Origin: Sacculina carcini
Taxonomy: Eukaryota; Arthropoda; Thecostraca; Sacculinidae
Length of the DNA stretch: 64,000 nucleotides
Direction of reading: 5' to 3'
Assembly (NCBI GenBank): GCA_916048095.2
Contig: OU696594.1
Span: 4,145,781-4,209,780 of the forward strand
The notes under the pieces are model-generated. The model was not told where the DNA came from and did no database searches. It saw only the letters and a program-made list of their open reading frames with translations. Below are positions 42,936 to 53,053 of the stretch, one piece after another (the first letter of the stretch is position 1; each line of letters begins with the position of its first letter). The position numbers were made by a program, and so were the translations under genes.

Positions 42936-43478
42936 TTATTTAGCATCGAGAACAGTACGGACGTAGTCGGCACGAGAAAAAGCGAAGGATTTCCAGTCGT
43001 TTGGAGATTTGGTGCGTCGCCATCGTCGTTCTAGTCGACGCTGGGAACGCTTTAGAAATACTAGATGAGGAGTGGACCAAGGTGGCGGAGGAAGTCGTTT
43101 ATCACCTCGGAAAGTGCGACGAGGAAAGAGATGATCAGCGATCGAGGTGAGTTGAGAAGTGAAGAAGGAATCAAGTTGAGAATGGTGAAGTTTCAAATAC
43201 ATAAATGGAGATAAGTGATGGTAGAAGAAAGCAGAAAAGGTTTCAGGACTGTATGATTTGTAGTCACGATAAGAGAAAGTTTTGGTTTTAGAGGGGACAA
43301 GATGAAGTGGGAAGGACGTGAGAAGAAGGCTGTGGTGAGTAAAATTGGAATCAGGGGGAAAATCAGTGACAGGAGGAAGGGATGGTTCTGAGTGATGTGA
43401 TATGGAAGGGGTGATAATTAAGTCAAGAGTATGTCCGGCAATGTGTGTAGAAACATGAGGAGTCCTTGAGTCCATGAG
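42936..43478 (-). pseudogene. LINE-alpha endonuclease C-terminus
   Basis: Frame HIAGHTLDLIITPS, then THHSLLLTSFPLHL and WSTPHLVFLKRSQRRLERRW, the last endonuclease blocks and the linker to RT. It is cut at about 43479 by LINE-beta and resumes at 50126-50262. Confidence 0.75.
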
Positions 43479-44913
43479 GAAACCTTCTCTCGATCCTCAC
43501 TGTCCTAAGAATTATCGTCCTATATCGCTTTTAAGTCTTCCTTCCTAACTCCTTGAGTCAGCTATTCACGAACAACTCTCCCCTGTGATAAATCCTATTC
43601 TCGACCCATTCCAGTCCGGTTTCGTCTCACATCATTCTACCGAATCTCTTTTACATTGTCTTGTAAATGATATCTTCCAAACCTTTGCCTCTGGTGATTC
43701 AGTCCTCCTCGTCCTACTTGATCTTTCCTCCGCCTTCCATCTTGTAAATCACCCTATATTGCTCAAAGACCTCGCTTCTGCTGGCTTATCCTCTTCTGCT
43801 CTCTCTCATGACTTCATATTTTTCTGGCCGTTCATTTTCTGTACGTTCTAACTCTTCCTCTTCTTCCCCTCTTTTGCTTTCTAATGGTGTGCCTCAGGGC
43901 TCTATTCTTGGTCCTCTCCTTTTCAATCTGTATATGTCTTCTCTCTGCCCTATTCTACGTAAATTCCCCATTTCATACCATATCTACGCTGATGATCTGC
44001 AACTATACATTCCGCTATCAAAATTCTCTCATAATCTGCTCTCTAAGTTATTTTGCGACATCACATCCTGGGCATCTTCCCGCCAACTCATCATCAACCA
44101 TTCTAAAACTGAATACATGGTCTTCCATCCTCCAAGAATCTCTCCCCCGTCTCTCTCTGTCTCCCTATCTGCTTGTGTTCGTAATCTTGGCGTCTACTTC
44201 GATCCCTCTCTGTCATTTGCCAACAATTTCGCGCATATATCGCGATCCTGCAGGCTCATTCTCAGACAACTCTATCCCATCCGTGCTTACATTGACACTA
44301 ACTCGGCCATTACTCTCATCCAATCCTTAATTTTCCCTCGCTTAGACTATTGTAACTCTTTGTTTCTTCACGCCTCATCTAAATCTCTTCGCTCCCTACA
44401 AATGTTATTGAACCAATCATGTCGCTTTTTCTTCCGTCTTCCTCCGCGCACGCCAACTTCTCCCTACCTACATAAACTTGGCTGGCTTCCTGTTCAGGCT
44501 CGGATCAACTATAAACTGTGCTGTCTTATCTTTAAAATTATCCGCTCACCCTCCTCTCCTTCTTACCTCCGCTCTCTACTATCTGAACCTCAACACTCAG
44601 GTCGTCGTCTTCACTCTCTTCACTGTCCTCGAGCAGTTTTGGAGTCGCCTTGGTCGGCAAAATCTTTCTACTTCTTTGCTCCTCGTCTCTATAACTCCTT
44701 GCCTTCTCGTATCCGGTCATCCCCTTCACTTCGATCCTTCTCTTCTGCTCTGCACGCACATCTTCTTGTGTCTACCTCTCCCTGTTGAATGGGTTCGTGT
44801 TTTTCTTTTGTATATACGCCTGTTAAACTTTGTCTGTCATGCTCTTAGCTATTCTGACATTTGTTTCATTTATTTCTTGAACATACATACTATATTATTT
44901 TTTATCTCATCCT
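43479..44913 (+). pseudogene. LINE-beta RT (5' truncated) and 3' UTR start
   Basis: Starts within RT (NYRPISLLSLPS), then FQSGFVSHHSTESLL, LLDLSSAFHLVNHPIL and, after a frameshift near 43810, SNGVPQGSILGPLLFNLYMS, YADDLQLYIPL, NHSKTEYMVFHPPRI, FPRLDYCNSLFLHA and FAPRLYNSLPSRIRSS. The RT frame is open from 43808 to 44788. Gypsy E interrupts the 3' UTR at 44914; the UTR resumes at 50059. Confidence 0.8.
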
Positions 44914-45258
44914 TGTAGAACAGTGCCTGGCAACACTACTATTGTACAGAGTAACGCATTCAGTACGCAAACAGTACAAATGTACGTGTGCTAACTCAAT
45001 CGTTCACGTGTGTACCAGTTATTCATGTAAGTTGATTACTTAATGTTTCTATATGATTTTGCTCAATTGTGTTATATAAATATTAATGGCTTAATATCCA
45101 AACATGCTTATAGCCAGTAAGCGCATATAACTGTATTCAATAACTGCGTGTGACTTATCACGTATCATATGTTCTGAGGTATTTTCCAGTTGTGCGTTAT
45201 TTGTTTTCCAGATATTTGCATTCGTAGAATAAACATTTCTCGAACGTCATTTTGATCA
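44914..45258 (+). repeat. 5' LTR of gypsy E (345 bp)
   Basis: Starts TGTAGAACAG, ends TTTTGATCA. ATATTTGCA at 45212-45220 is the reverse complement of the nine bases right after the LTR (45259-45267). Confidence 0.92.
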
Positions 45259-45304
45259 TGCAAATATATGACCTCACGACGTATTAGTAACGACTATAGC
45301 AAGA

Positions 45305-48300
45305 ATGTCTGCATCACTCAAATGCGAATCAGCGGGATGTAGCGAGATCAAGTATGCAGATGACCTCCCAACATGTATTGCACTAATGCAACTGCACCAA
45401 AGAAACGACAGCATCAGACGCGAAGCGCTACTGAAAACGCCACAAGAATCGGCGGAACCAATTCGACAATACGTTGCACGCTTGCGGGGGTTAGCAAATG
45501 TTTGTCAATGGAGTATGACCGCGTCCTGTAATCGTACGTCATGTACCGGAACTGCAACGTGTAACTACACAGAGGAAATCGTCAAACTGGTGATGATCAG
45601 CGGTCTCGCAGATGACGAGATAAGAAAGGAGGTCCTGGGCACACCAGGCATAGACAACCAATGTTTGAACGATGTCGTTGCGCTGATAGATGGAAAAGAA
45701 ACGGCGGCTAGAGCCATGACCGGCGCCGAATCAAATGTGGCTGCAAGCAGCTACCGCCGGATGGTACGTGCGTCGGTAGGTGGACACCAACACTCAGCGA
45801 CAATGACAACAGATAAAGAGAAGCTCGAACGACAGTTTCGCTGCGCTTGTGGACGTCTCACACACCAGTTTGGCAGAGTGAGAGGTAAGGTAAAGGAGTT
45901 TCACTCATGTCTGGATTGCTGGAGGAAAAACAACTCGGTTCAACGAAGGACACCATCTGCACGAAACAGCACAACAAATGCCACGCCCCAAGTCGGTGCC
46001 AACGTGCGGGATGAGGGTACACCACTGTCCGACCCCATCTTCGAGTGTCTACCAGCAGAGGTGATGAACACCAACATCTCCATGGACGTAATGCCTCACC
46101 CATCTTTAGAGGTAACGGCAACGGTCGACCGCGCACTATATGCGCATAAAAGAATGTCACTGCCCCCTAACCGACCCACCACTATCAGAGCCGTTGCAGA
46201 TTCTGGGGCTCAAGCGTGCCTGATGGGTCTCGCTGTTATGAAACAATTGGGTTTGTCCGAACGCCACCTACATCGGAGCAACCGGCGTATCATGGCAGCG
46301 AATAACCAGCAAATACCCGTAGTAGGCTCACTCTACATCCGGTTTTCGGGCTGGGGAGCAGAAAGACAACGGTGTCAGGCGTCAGCAGAAGTACACGTCA
46401 CAAGCGCCACAGACAAATGCTATCTTAGTCGCACTGTATTAGCGGCTCTTGGTGTAATCGGACCAGACTTCCCAAAAATTGGTGCAGCTAACACCCAGGT
46501 CGCCACACTGGACAACAGAGAGAACCGTGTGCTGGCACCATGCGGATGTCCGTTGCGTAAGCAGCCTCCGCCTCGCCCCAGCCAACTACCCGTAGCACCA
46601 TCGTTGAGGAATTCAGAGACAATGAAGTCTTGGCTTCTCAAGCAGTACGCGTCGTCAACGTTCAACACATGCCCGCATCAACCACTGCCGGCAATGACAG
46701 GCCCTCCAATGGAAATTCGGGTCAGCGCGGAAGCCCAGCCAACCATAACAAGACGGCCACCGCACGTCCCGGTACACTGGCGCCAGGCTGTAGCGGAACA
46801 ACTGCGACGCGATGTCAATCTGGGCGTCATCGAACGTGTGCCACCGAACACACCAACAACCTGGCTACACAATATGGTACTGACGCCAAAGCCGGATGGA
46901 ACGCCAAGAAGAACAGTTGATTTACAAGCTTTAAATAGACACTGCAAAAGGGAAACGCACCACACAGTGCCGCCTGCGCGGCAAGCTAGAACCGTTCCCC
47001 CAAATACGATCAAAACTGTCACTGATGCCTGGAACGGGTATCATTCAATTGAAATACGACCCGAGGATCGCCACACAACAACGTTCATCACAGACGAAGG
47101 CCGGTTCCGATATCGACGCGCCCCCATGGGATTCGTGGCATCACAAGATGCTTACACACAGAGGTATGACAGTATCATTGCTGATGTCATGCGAAAAACC
47201 AAATGTGTCGATGACACACTTCTATGGGACGGAAACGTGGAGCAACACTGGTGGCGTATCATTGACTACCTAGAGCTGGTAGGAAAAAACGGCGTTGTCC
47301 TGAATCCTGGCAAATTTCAATTTTCATCCCGAGAGGTAGATTTTGCAGGATTCAAAATCAGCGATCATGAGGTGCGTCCGCTACCAAAGTATTTGGACAC
47401 CATTGCAACGTTCCCACGTCCAAAGAACATCACAGACATCAGAGCATGGTTTGGCCTGGTTAACCAAGTCTCTCACTACGGTCGCACAACCTCTCTAATG
47501 GAGGCATTCAAACCATTGCTAAGTCCAAGAACGCCGTTTAAATGGGATACTTCTCTGGAGGATGCATTCCAGAAGTCCAAAACGGCAATCGTGAAAGAGA
47601 TTGAAAATGGCGTAGAAATATTCGATCCCAAGCGATTAACGTGTCTCAACCCGGACTGGTCTAAGACCGGTATAGGGTATTGGCTGCGCCAAAAACATTG
47701 TAGCTGCACGACCACGCTACCCGGCTGTTGTGCCACGGGTTGGAGAATCACACTAGCGGGATCACGCTTTTTGAGGGCTGCTGAGCAGCGCTACGCGCCC
47801 ATTGAAGGAGAGGCCCTCGCGGTAGCATGGGCCCTTGAGGATACCAAGTTTTTTACTATGGGCTGCCGCAGACTTGTCATCACAACGGATCATAAGCCGT
47901 TGGTCAAAATACTCGGTAATCAGTCGCTAGACGCCATCACCAATCCGCGCTTGTTTCGATTGAAACAACGCACTCTGATGTGGCAGTACGACATCGCGCA
48001 CGTGCCGGGCACATCGATACCAGCAGCAGATGCCGCATCAAGACACCCACGAAGCGAGAGCATTACAAACGGCCCACATGACAGCCACTGCTTCAGCGTC
48101 AACCGCGAACACGACAGCATGGAACAGTGCGTGGTCGCGTCTGTGAAGTCTGTCGCAACAGCGCTCATAGCTGTCACGTGGAAACAAGTCAAAACCAACA
48201 CGACAACTGACAGATGTCTCAAGGACCTGATACCATTGATTGAAAACGGTTTTCCATCTTCCAGGGACGAACTCCCAAAACATCTGCAGACATATTGGCA

Positions 48301-49666
48301 GTACCGCGACCAACTTTCGAGCATTGATGGCGCAGTTGTGATTGGACATCGCATCATCATTCCAGAAGTACTCCGCCCGCAGGTCTTACAAGCATTACAT
48401 GCTGCTCATCAAGGTACTAGCAAAATGTTGGACCGCGCAACCGCATCAGTATTCTGGCCGGGAATGACAAAGGACATCGAAGCCACCCGAGAAAAATGCA
48501 TCGACTGCTGGCGCATGGCACCGACCCAACCACGATTACCGCCTGCTACACCGTCGGTTCCCACGATGCCGTTCCAATCGGTTGCAGCTGACTTCTTTTC
48601 GCTGCGAGGCGTCAACTACCTCGTCATTGTAGACAGGTTCAGTGGATGGCCCCACATCATCACATCGAGGATGGGTGCTGACGCGACAACGAAAGCTCTG
48701 ATGAAATACTTTGCAACATTCGGTGTGCCCGAGGAGCTCAGCACCGACGGAGGCCCCGAATTTGTATCCAAGAACACCACACAATTCCTGGCTCGGTGGG
48801 GCGTCCGGCACCGTCTATCGTCGGCTTACCATCCACAGTCTAACGGACGAGCTGAGGTGGCCGTTAAATCAATGAAGCGGTTAATAACATCACACACAGA
48901 TCATGACGGAAATATCAACACAGAAGCGGTCGCAGCGGGGCTGTTACAGTACCGCAACACACCCGACTCAGACTCCGGCATGTCACCATCTCAAGTCGTG
49001 TTCGGTATCAACCGGCATGATCTGCTGCCGATGATTCCCCGAACACAAGTCTTCTCCAGTTCAGCTGTTCACCCGACATGGCGAGAAGGATGGCAACAGA
49101 GAGAAGTGGCTCTACGGAAGCGGTTCATTGCGCAAGTAGATAATCTCCGACACAACACGCGAGCGTTGGCGGATCTGCAACCAGGTGATCGTGTCCTCCT
49201 CCAAAACCAAACAGGAGTCCAGTCTAAGCGCTGGGACAGAACTGGCCTCATAGTGGAAGCAAAACCGTTCGACCAATATGTGGTCAAAGTGGATGGATCC
49301 GGCAGGGCCACGTTGCGCAACCGGCAGTATCTACGGAAGGTGCGCGAATACAAAATTGGCATGCCCCCAACAACGGGTACGCCACTGAGCACGTCGCATC
49401 TAGAACCTCACGGAGCACCACCAGCACCGGAAACACAGACATCGGAGGCAACAACCGGGGAGAACCAAGACTCATCAAAAAGCGCCAGTCCTGACGAACC
49501 AGACGCCGAAGACGAGCCAACCGCATCATCCGAGCAACAAACATCGGAGGACGTGCCGTACCCGAACGACTCGCAACAGGATGGGGCGCCTCAAGCACCG
49601 CCGCAACGCCGATCTCAACGTGCACGACGACCACCAGCTCACCACAGGGATTATGTTGCGTATTGA
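45305..49666 (+). CDS. gag-pol: Gypsy E Gag-Pol polyprotein, 1,453 residues
   Basis: ATG is 47 bp after the LTR. Gag-like region with IRQYVARLRGLANVCQW and a cysteine-rich block (CACGRLTHQFGRV...CLDCW) in place of a plain CCHC knuckle. Protease: VADSGAQACLMG near residue 298. RT: LTPKPDGTPRRTVDLQALN, TDAWNGYHSIEIRPED and catalytic CVDDTLLWD (VDD about 635-637). RNase H: LNPDWSKTGIGYWL, PIEGEALAVAWALED, TTDHKPLVKILG and IPAADAASRHP. Integrase: HAAHQGTSKMLDRATA...CIDCW, AADFFSLRG, STDGGPEFVS and GRAEVAVKSM. A DRVLLQNQTGVQSKRWDRTG module and a long P/E/S/T-rich acidic tail end it. VDD instead of YxDD is usual for this invertebrate lineage as I recall it. Confidence 0.92.
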   Translation: MSASLKCESAGCSEIKYADDLPTCIALMQLHQRNDSIRREALLKTPQESAEPIRQYVARLRGLANVCQWSMTASCNRTSCTGTATCNYTEEIVKLVMISGLADDEIRKEVLGTPGIDNQCLNDVVALIDGKETAARAMTGAESNVAASSYRRMVRASVGGHQHSATMTTDKEKLERQFRCACGRLTHQFGRVRGKVKEFHSCLDCWRKNNSVQRRTPSARNSTTNATPQVGANVRDEGTPLSDPIFECLPAEVMNTNISMDVMPHPSLEVTATVDRALYAHKRMSLPPNRPTTIRAVADSGAQACLMGLAVMKQLGLSERHLHRSNRRIMAANNQQIPVVGSLYIRFSGWGAERQRCQASAEVHVTSATDKCYLSRTVLAALGVIGPDFPKIGAANTQVATLDNRENRVLAPCGCPLRKQPPPRPSQLPVAPSLRNSETMKSWLLKQYASSTFNTCPHQPLPAMTGPPMEIRVSAEAQPTITRRPPHVPVHWRQAVAEQLRRDVNLGVIERVPPNTPTTWLHNMVLTPKPDGTPRRTVDLQALNRHCKRETHHTVPPARQARTVPPNTIKTVTDAWNGYHSIEIRPEDRHTTTFITDEGRFRYRRAPMGFVASQDAYTQRYDSIIADVMRKTKCVDDTLLWDGNVEQHWWRIIDYLELVGKNGVVLNPGKFQFSSREVDFAGFKISDHEVRPLPKYLDTIATFPRPKNITDIRAWFGLVNQVSHYGRTTSLMEAFKPLLSPRTPFKWDTSLEDAFQKSKTAIVKEIENGVEIFDPKRLTCLNPDWSKTGIGYWLRQKHCSCTTTLPGCCATGWRITLAGSRFLRAAEQRYAPIEGEALAVAWALEDTKFFTMGCRRLVITTDHKPLVKILGNQSLDAITNPRLFRLKQRTLMWQYDIAHVPGTSIPAADAASRHPRSESITNGPHDSHCFSVNREHDSMEQCVVASVKSVATALIAVTWKQVKTNTTTDRCLKDLIPLIENGFPSSRDELPKHLQTYWQYRDQLSSIDGAVVIGHRIIIPEVLRPQVLQALHAAHQGTSKMLDRATASVFWPGMTKDIEATREKCIDCWRMAPTQPRLPPATPSVPTMPFQSVAADFFSLRGVNYLVIVDRFSGWPHIITSRMGADATTKALMKYFATFGVPEELSTDGGPEFVSKNTTQFLARWGVRHRLSSAYHPQSNGRAEVAVKSMKRLITSHTDHDGNINTEAVAAGLLQYRNTPDSDSGMSPSQVVFGINRHDLLPMIPRTQVFSSSAVHPTWREGWQQREVALRKRFIAQVDNLRHNTRALADLQPGDRVLLQNQTGVQSKRWDRTGLIVEAKPFDQYVVKVDGSGRATLRNRQYLRKVREYKIGMPPTTGTPLSTSHLEPHGAPPAPETQTSEATTGENQDSSKSASPDEPDAEDEPTASSEQQTSEDVPYPNDSQQDGAPQAPPQRRSQRARRPPAHHRDYVAY

Positions 49667-49713
49667 GTTTCTCTTCGCCGTATATTCTACGGAGTCAGAA
49701 AAACTGGGGAGGA

Positions 49714-50058
49714 TGTAGAACAGTGCCTGGCAACACTACTATTGTACAGAGTAACGCATTCAGTACGCAAACAGTACAAATGTACGTGTGCTAACTCAAT
49801 CGTTCACGTGTGTACCAGTTATTCATGTAAGTTGATTACTTAATGTTTCTATATGATTTTGCTCAATTGTGTTATATAAATATTAATGGATTAATATCCA
49901 AACATGCTTATAGCCAGTAAGCGCATATAACTGTATTCAATAACTGCGTGTGACTTATCACGTATCATATGTTCTGAGGTATTTTCCAGTTGTGCGTTAT
50001 TTGTTTTCCAGATATTTGCATTCGTAGAATAAACATTTCTCGAACGTCATTTTGATCA
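49714..50058 (+). repeat. 3' LTR of gypsy E (345 bp)
   Basis: Same as the 5' LTR except one base noticed; followed by ATCCT and LINE-beta. Confidence 0.92.
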
Positions 50059-50125
50059 ATCCTGTCATCGCACCATTGTATATTTGGCGCTATATTAAAT
50101 ACATGTTGTTGTTGTTGTTGAGTCA
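50059..50125 (+). repeat. LINE-beta 3' end with (GTT)n tail
   Basis: TTGGCGCTATATTAAATAC followed by GTT units (about 50104-50119). This is the complete 3' terminus of the L2-like family. Confidence 0.8.
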
Positions 50126-50262
50126 TATCTAGTGAGTGAGTTTCTAGGATAGATGGGAAATCCTTAGTATAAGGTTTATTTGAAGGAGAGTCGGGCCAAA
50201 AATTGAAACTATACAACCACCGTATCCTAAATTTGATTAATTTCAGTGTTCCAATCATCATG
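50126..50262 (-). pseudogene. LINE-alpha endonuclease, distal piece
   Basis: Minus-strand frame with FNFWPDSPSNKPYTKDFPSI and LETHSLDM, which continues in sense into 43478 (DSRTPHVSTHIAGHTL). This shows that LINE-beta plus gypsy E were inserted within the endonuclease of LINE-alpha. Confidence 0.7.
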
Positions 50263-51060
50263 TGAGTTCATTTGAATATTTTTTTAATATTTTCTTCCAT
50301 ATTCCGTGTCTGTGAGATATTTTATTTAGTCGAACTGTTTGACGCATAAAAGACAAACTGCGAGATTGTCGTTTCCCGCCGGAAAGTTTGACAGCAATGA
50401 TAACGTTCTATTCTGCTCTGGTTTGCATGCTTGTGGTTGCATGCATGTTTGTTGTTTAATCTTAATTGCTAATGTCAACTTGTATTATGCCAGTGGTATT
50501 TTGTATCTAGCTATATATTTGGAAGTACTATTTCACTTTAATATTACTCAATTTGAGTGTTCTGTGTTTAAACATGTTCCTTTGCTTCGTGCGTCACGAC
50601 CTTTCCCGCTGGCGTGGTATTGTATTGTCTCACTTTTCGAGCTTATATAAATCACTTCTAAAGTATTGTCTCTACAATAGCAAGGTGTTACAGTAATTTT
50701 CACTGCTGTCATTCGACGTGTTTGATCTTTGTGGTTTGTGAGAGTGCTTCGTAATTAGTACGTGTTTGGTTTCTACAGTACTTTAGAATCATTGAATGTA
50801 CTCTGGTAGGCTGATTTTTATACTTCCTGGTGTTCATTGGAGCGCCGCAATTCATGCAAGTACGGCTTAATTTGTAAGTTTCACAATCTCGATTGTTATA
50901 TTCATGTTTGATAATTTTACACTTTAATATTAACCAAATTAAATATGCTCTTAACAACATGTATTTGTTATACGCATTGTTACACCGATGACAAAGCAGT
51001 TTAAACACAAGGAGAACAAAATGCAGAATACACGCAACATTAGCTAATAGCAATTAAACC
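50263..51060. other. No gene recognised
   Basis: AT-rich. A minus-strand ORF at 50709-51053 contains a small cysteine cluster (RTCMNCGAP) but matches nothing I know. No NFU1 5' exons were spotted here. Confidence 0.4.
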
Positions 51061-51440
51061 GTAGCAAAGGGAGTAAAGCAGCGGTTGGCAGGGTCAAATG
51101 ACAAATAAATAAGTAACGAAAAGACAGGACTTGAAAAATGAATAAGAAGAGGAGTATAATACATGGTGAGGCAAATAATTGAACAGGCGAAGAAAGAAAA
51201 ATACTTGGCTGGCCATGAAGACTCACATATGACCCGTGAGCAGAATTTCGGCCCCGAGTGGCGCGAAACAGCACGAGGTAGGAGAAGATCAGTCAGATAT
51301 GAAGGTTGGTAGCGATCATGAACGAGCTGGAAAATATTGCAACATAAGCGGAAATGTACACGAGGAAGAATGCGAAGCCAGCGAAATTCATAGAGAAACA
51401 GAGAATTAGAGAGAATTCATAGAAAATTCATGTGGTTATA
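51061..51440 (-). pseudogene. LINE RT C-terminal fragment
   Basis: In one minus-strand frame: LRILPRVHFRLCCNIFQLV, DRYQPSYLTDLLLPRA and CESSWPAKYFSFFA, the C-terminal domain of the L2-like family, with a later frameshift. Direction matches LINE-alpha but there is no evidence that it is the same copy. Confidence 0.65.
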
Positions 51441-51469
51441 GCGTTCAAGCGCTCATAACACCCAACCAT

Positions 51470-51600
51470 GCGATATGCCGAACCTCCGTCTTTCTCGACC
51501 AGATGTATCGGACTCGCCCATGGTGATGATGAGGGGACGAGGATGCCGCGATCGAGCAGCTCGTCGAGCTCACGCCTCGCTGCAGCCCTCTTACCAGAGG
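51470..51600 (-). pseudogene. Gypsy F RT N-terminus, inverted
   Basis: Reverse-strand frame ARRELDELLDRGILVPSSSP followed by WASPIHLVEKDGG, the start of gypsy RT. It lies back to back with plus-strand integrase at 51601. Confidence 0.65.
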
Positions 51601-52486
51601 CCGACGGCTACCGGTATCTATGTACTATCATAGACCGATTCACGCGGTACCCTGAGGCCGTGCCCATGACAGACGCTACTGCGCAAAGCTGCGCAAAAGT
51701 CCTGCTCGACTGGGTTTCACGGCTCGGTCTGTGCCTCAATATCACGTCCGACCGAGGCCAGCAGTTCGTCTCCGACCTGTGGAAAGAGCTCTGGTCTCTG
51801 TTGGGCGTGAAACTCATCACCACCTGCGCGTACATGCCGCAACAGAACGGCATTATAGAGCGTGTTCACAGACAGCTGAAGGCGTCGCTCACGGCATCTC
51901 TGCGAGACGATGTCGCCTGGCCGTCCGCTCTTCCAGCTGTGCTGATGGGCCTCAGGGCGATTCACAAGCGCGACCTGGGCTCATCACCAGCCGAAATAGT
52001 CTTTGGCGAACCGCTGCGACTACCCGGGCAGTTCTTCTCACCGGCAGAGACGCAGCCGACCACAGAGACTGTCCGTCGTCTGAACAGTGCCATGTCCCGC
52101 CTGCGTCCCGTGCCGACCGCCTGGCATTGTCGTCACGAACCGGCCGTTTGTCTCTCCTGACCTCTACAGCGACGCATGTGTTCGTGAGGGTGGACGCCCA
52201 CAAACCACCGCTTACACCGCCGTACCAGGGCCCGTACGCCATCATCAGCCGCGGCAGCAAAGCGTTCGTGCTGGACCGAAGAGGCCGCCAAGAGACAGTC
52301 GCTGTGGATAGACTGAAACCAGCATATCTTGAGAGGGCCACCGACACATACCCAGTGAGCACACCCGCCACTGAACCGACACCTGGCCCTACCGCGGTGC
52401 CGACACCTGCTCCACCTGTCCATGCGCCAAGTATCGTATGGTCTCGTCGTGACAGGCCTATTAGACCACCGGCGCGTTTTACATAA
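51601..52486 (+). pseudogene. Gypsy F integrase, frameshifted
   Basis: Begins within the core: CTIIDRFTRYPEAVP, ITSDRGQQFVSDLW (second Asp), MPQQNGIIERVHRQLK (Glu), FGEPLRLPGQFF. A frameshift near 52090 leads to the GPY/F module THVFVRVDAHKPPLTPPYQG and YAIISRGSKAFVLDRRG, ending RPIRPPARFT at 52483. The first catalytic Asp and the zinc domain are missing. Confidence 0.8.
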
Positions 52487-52582
52487 TTGATATTTTCCCC
52501 ACTCAAGTGACATCATTGTGTTGGTTTTATAATCATAGTTATTTTTCCTGCTATTTTCGGTGCTCGACACCTGGGGGGAAGC

Positions 52583-52960
52583 TGTGGGCCGACGGTAGTA
52601 GCGCCATCTGTTGGCCGGGTTTTAATCCGGTGTAGTGTTTCATGTCATTGACTTGTATGTATGTTCGTGTGTTGTCATTGAGTCTTGTGTGCGTAATTAT
52701 ATCAGTTGTGTTCTGTCTGCATGTTTGACGGTTGCTACAATATAATAGTCCTTGTCCACCCAGCAGTAAATGGTACCAGATATCAGTCATGTGTTGTGTC
52801 TTGCATTCTGGGGAGGTGGTCCTCTCTAATACGTCTTCCGTTCTTGTGGCGTCATAGCGTGGATATGGTTGGTTCTGCGGTGGCAGCGAGCTGCACGGGA
52901 CACACCTGCGTGTGTTCATAAGCTTCAACTTCTTCCCGTGTGGTAGCTGTCACTTGAGAC
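52583..52960 (+). repeat. 3' LTR of gypsy F (right limit approximate)
   Basis: Starts TGTGGGCCGACGG directly after the purine tract CTGGGGGGAAGC, about 100 bp after the integrase stop. The last ~80 bp (about 52880-52963) match the reverse complement of 56929-57003. The exact end and target duplication were not found. Confidence 0.6.
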
Positions 52961-53053
52961 CTTAAAACTTTAACCTTTATTACTCATAGTGGTACATAGT
53001 GTTACATTTATGCTTTGCAACTGAAATATCCATTTTTGCGGGTGGTTTTCTAG

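Larger units (their letters stand above)
44914..50058 (+). mobile_element. Gypsy E, intact full-length element, ATCCT target duplication
   Basis: 5,145 bp with two 345-bp LTRs differing at one site noticed (near 45089/49889), target duplication ATCCT (44909-44913 and 50059-50063) and one uninterrupted polyprotein ORF. A polypurine tract (AAAAACTGGGGAGGA) sits directly before the 3' LTR. This is the best candidate in the window for an element that can still move. Confidence 0.93.
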
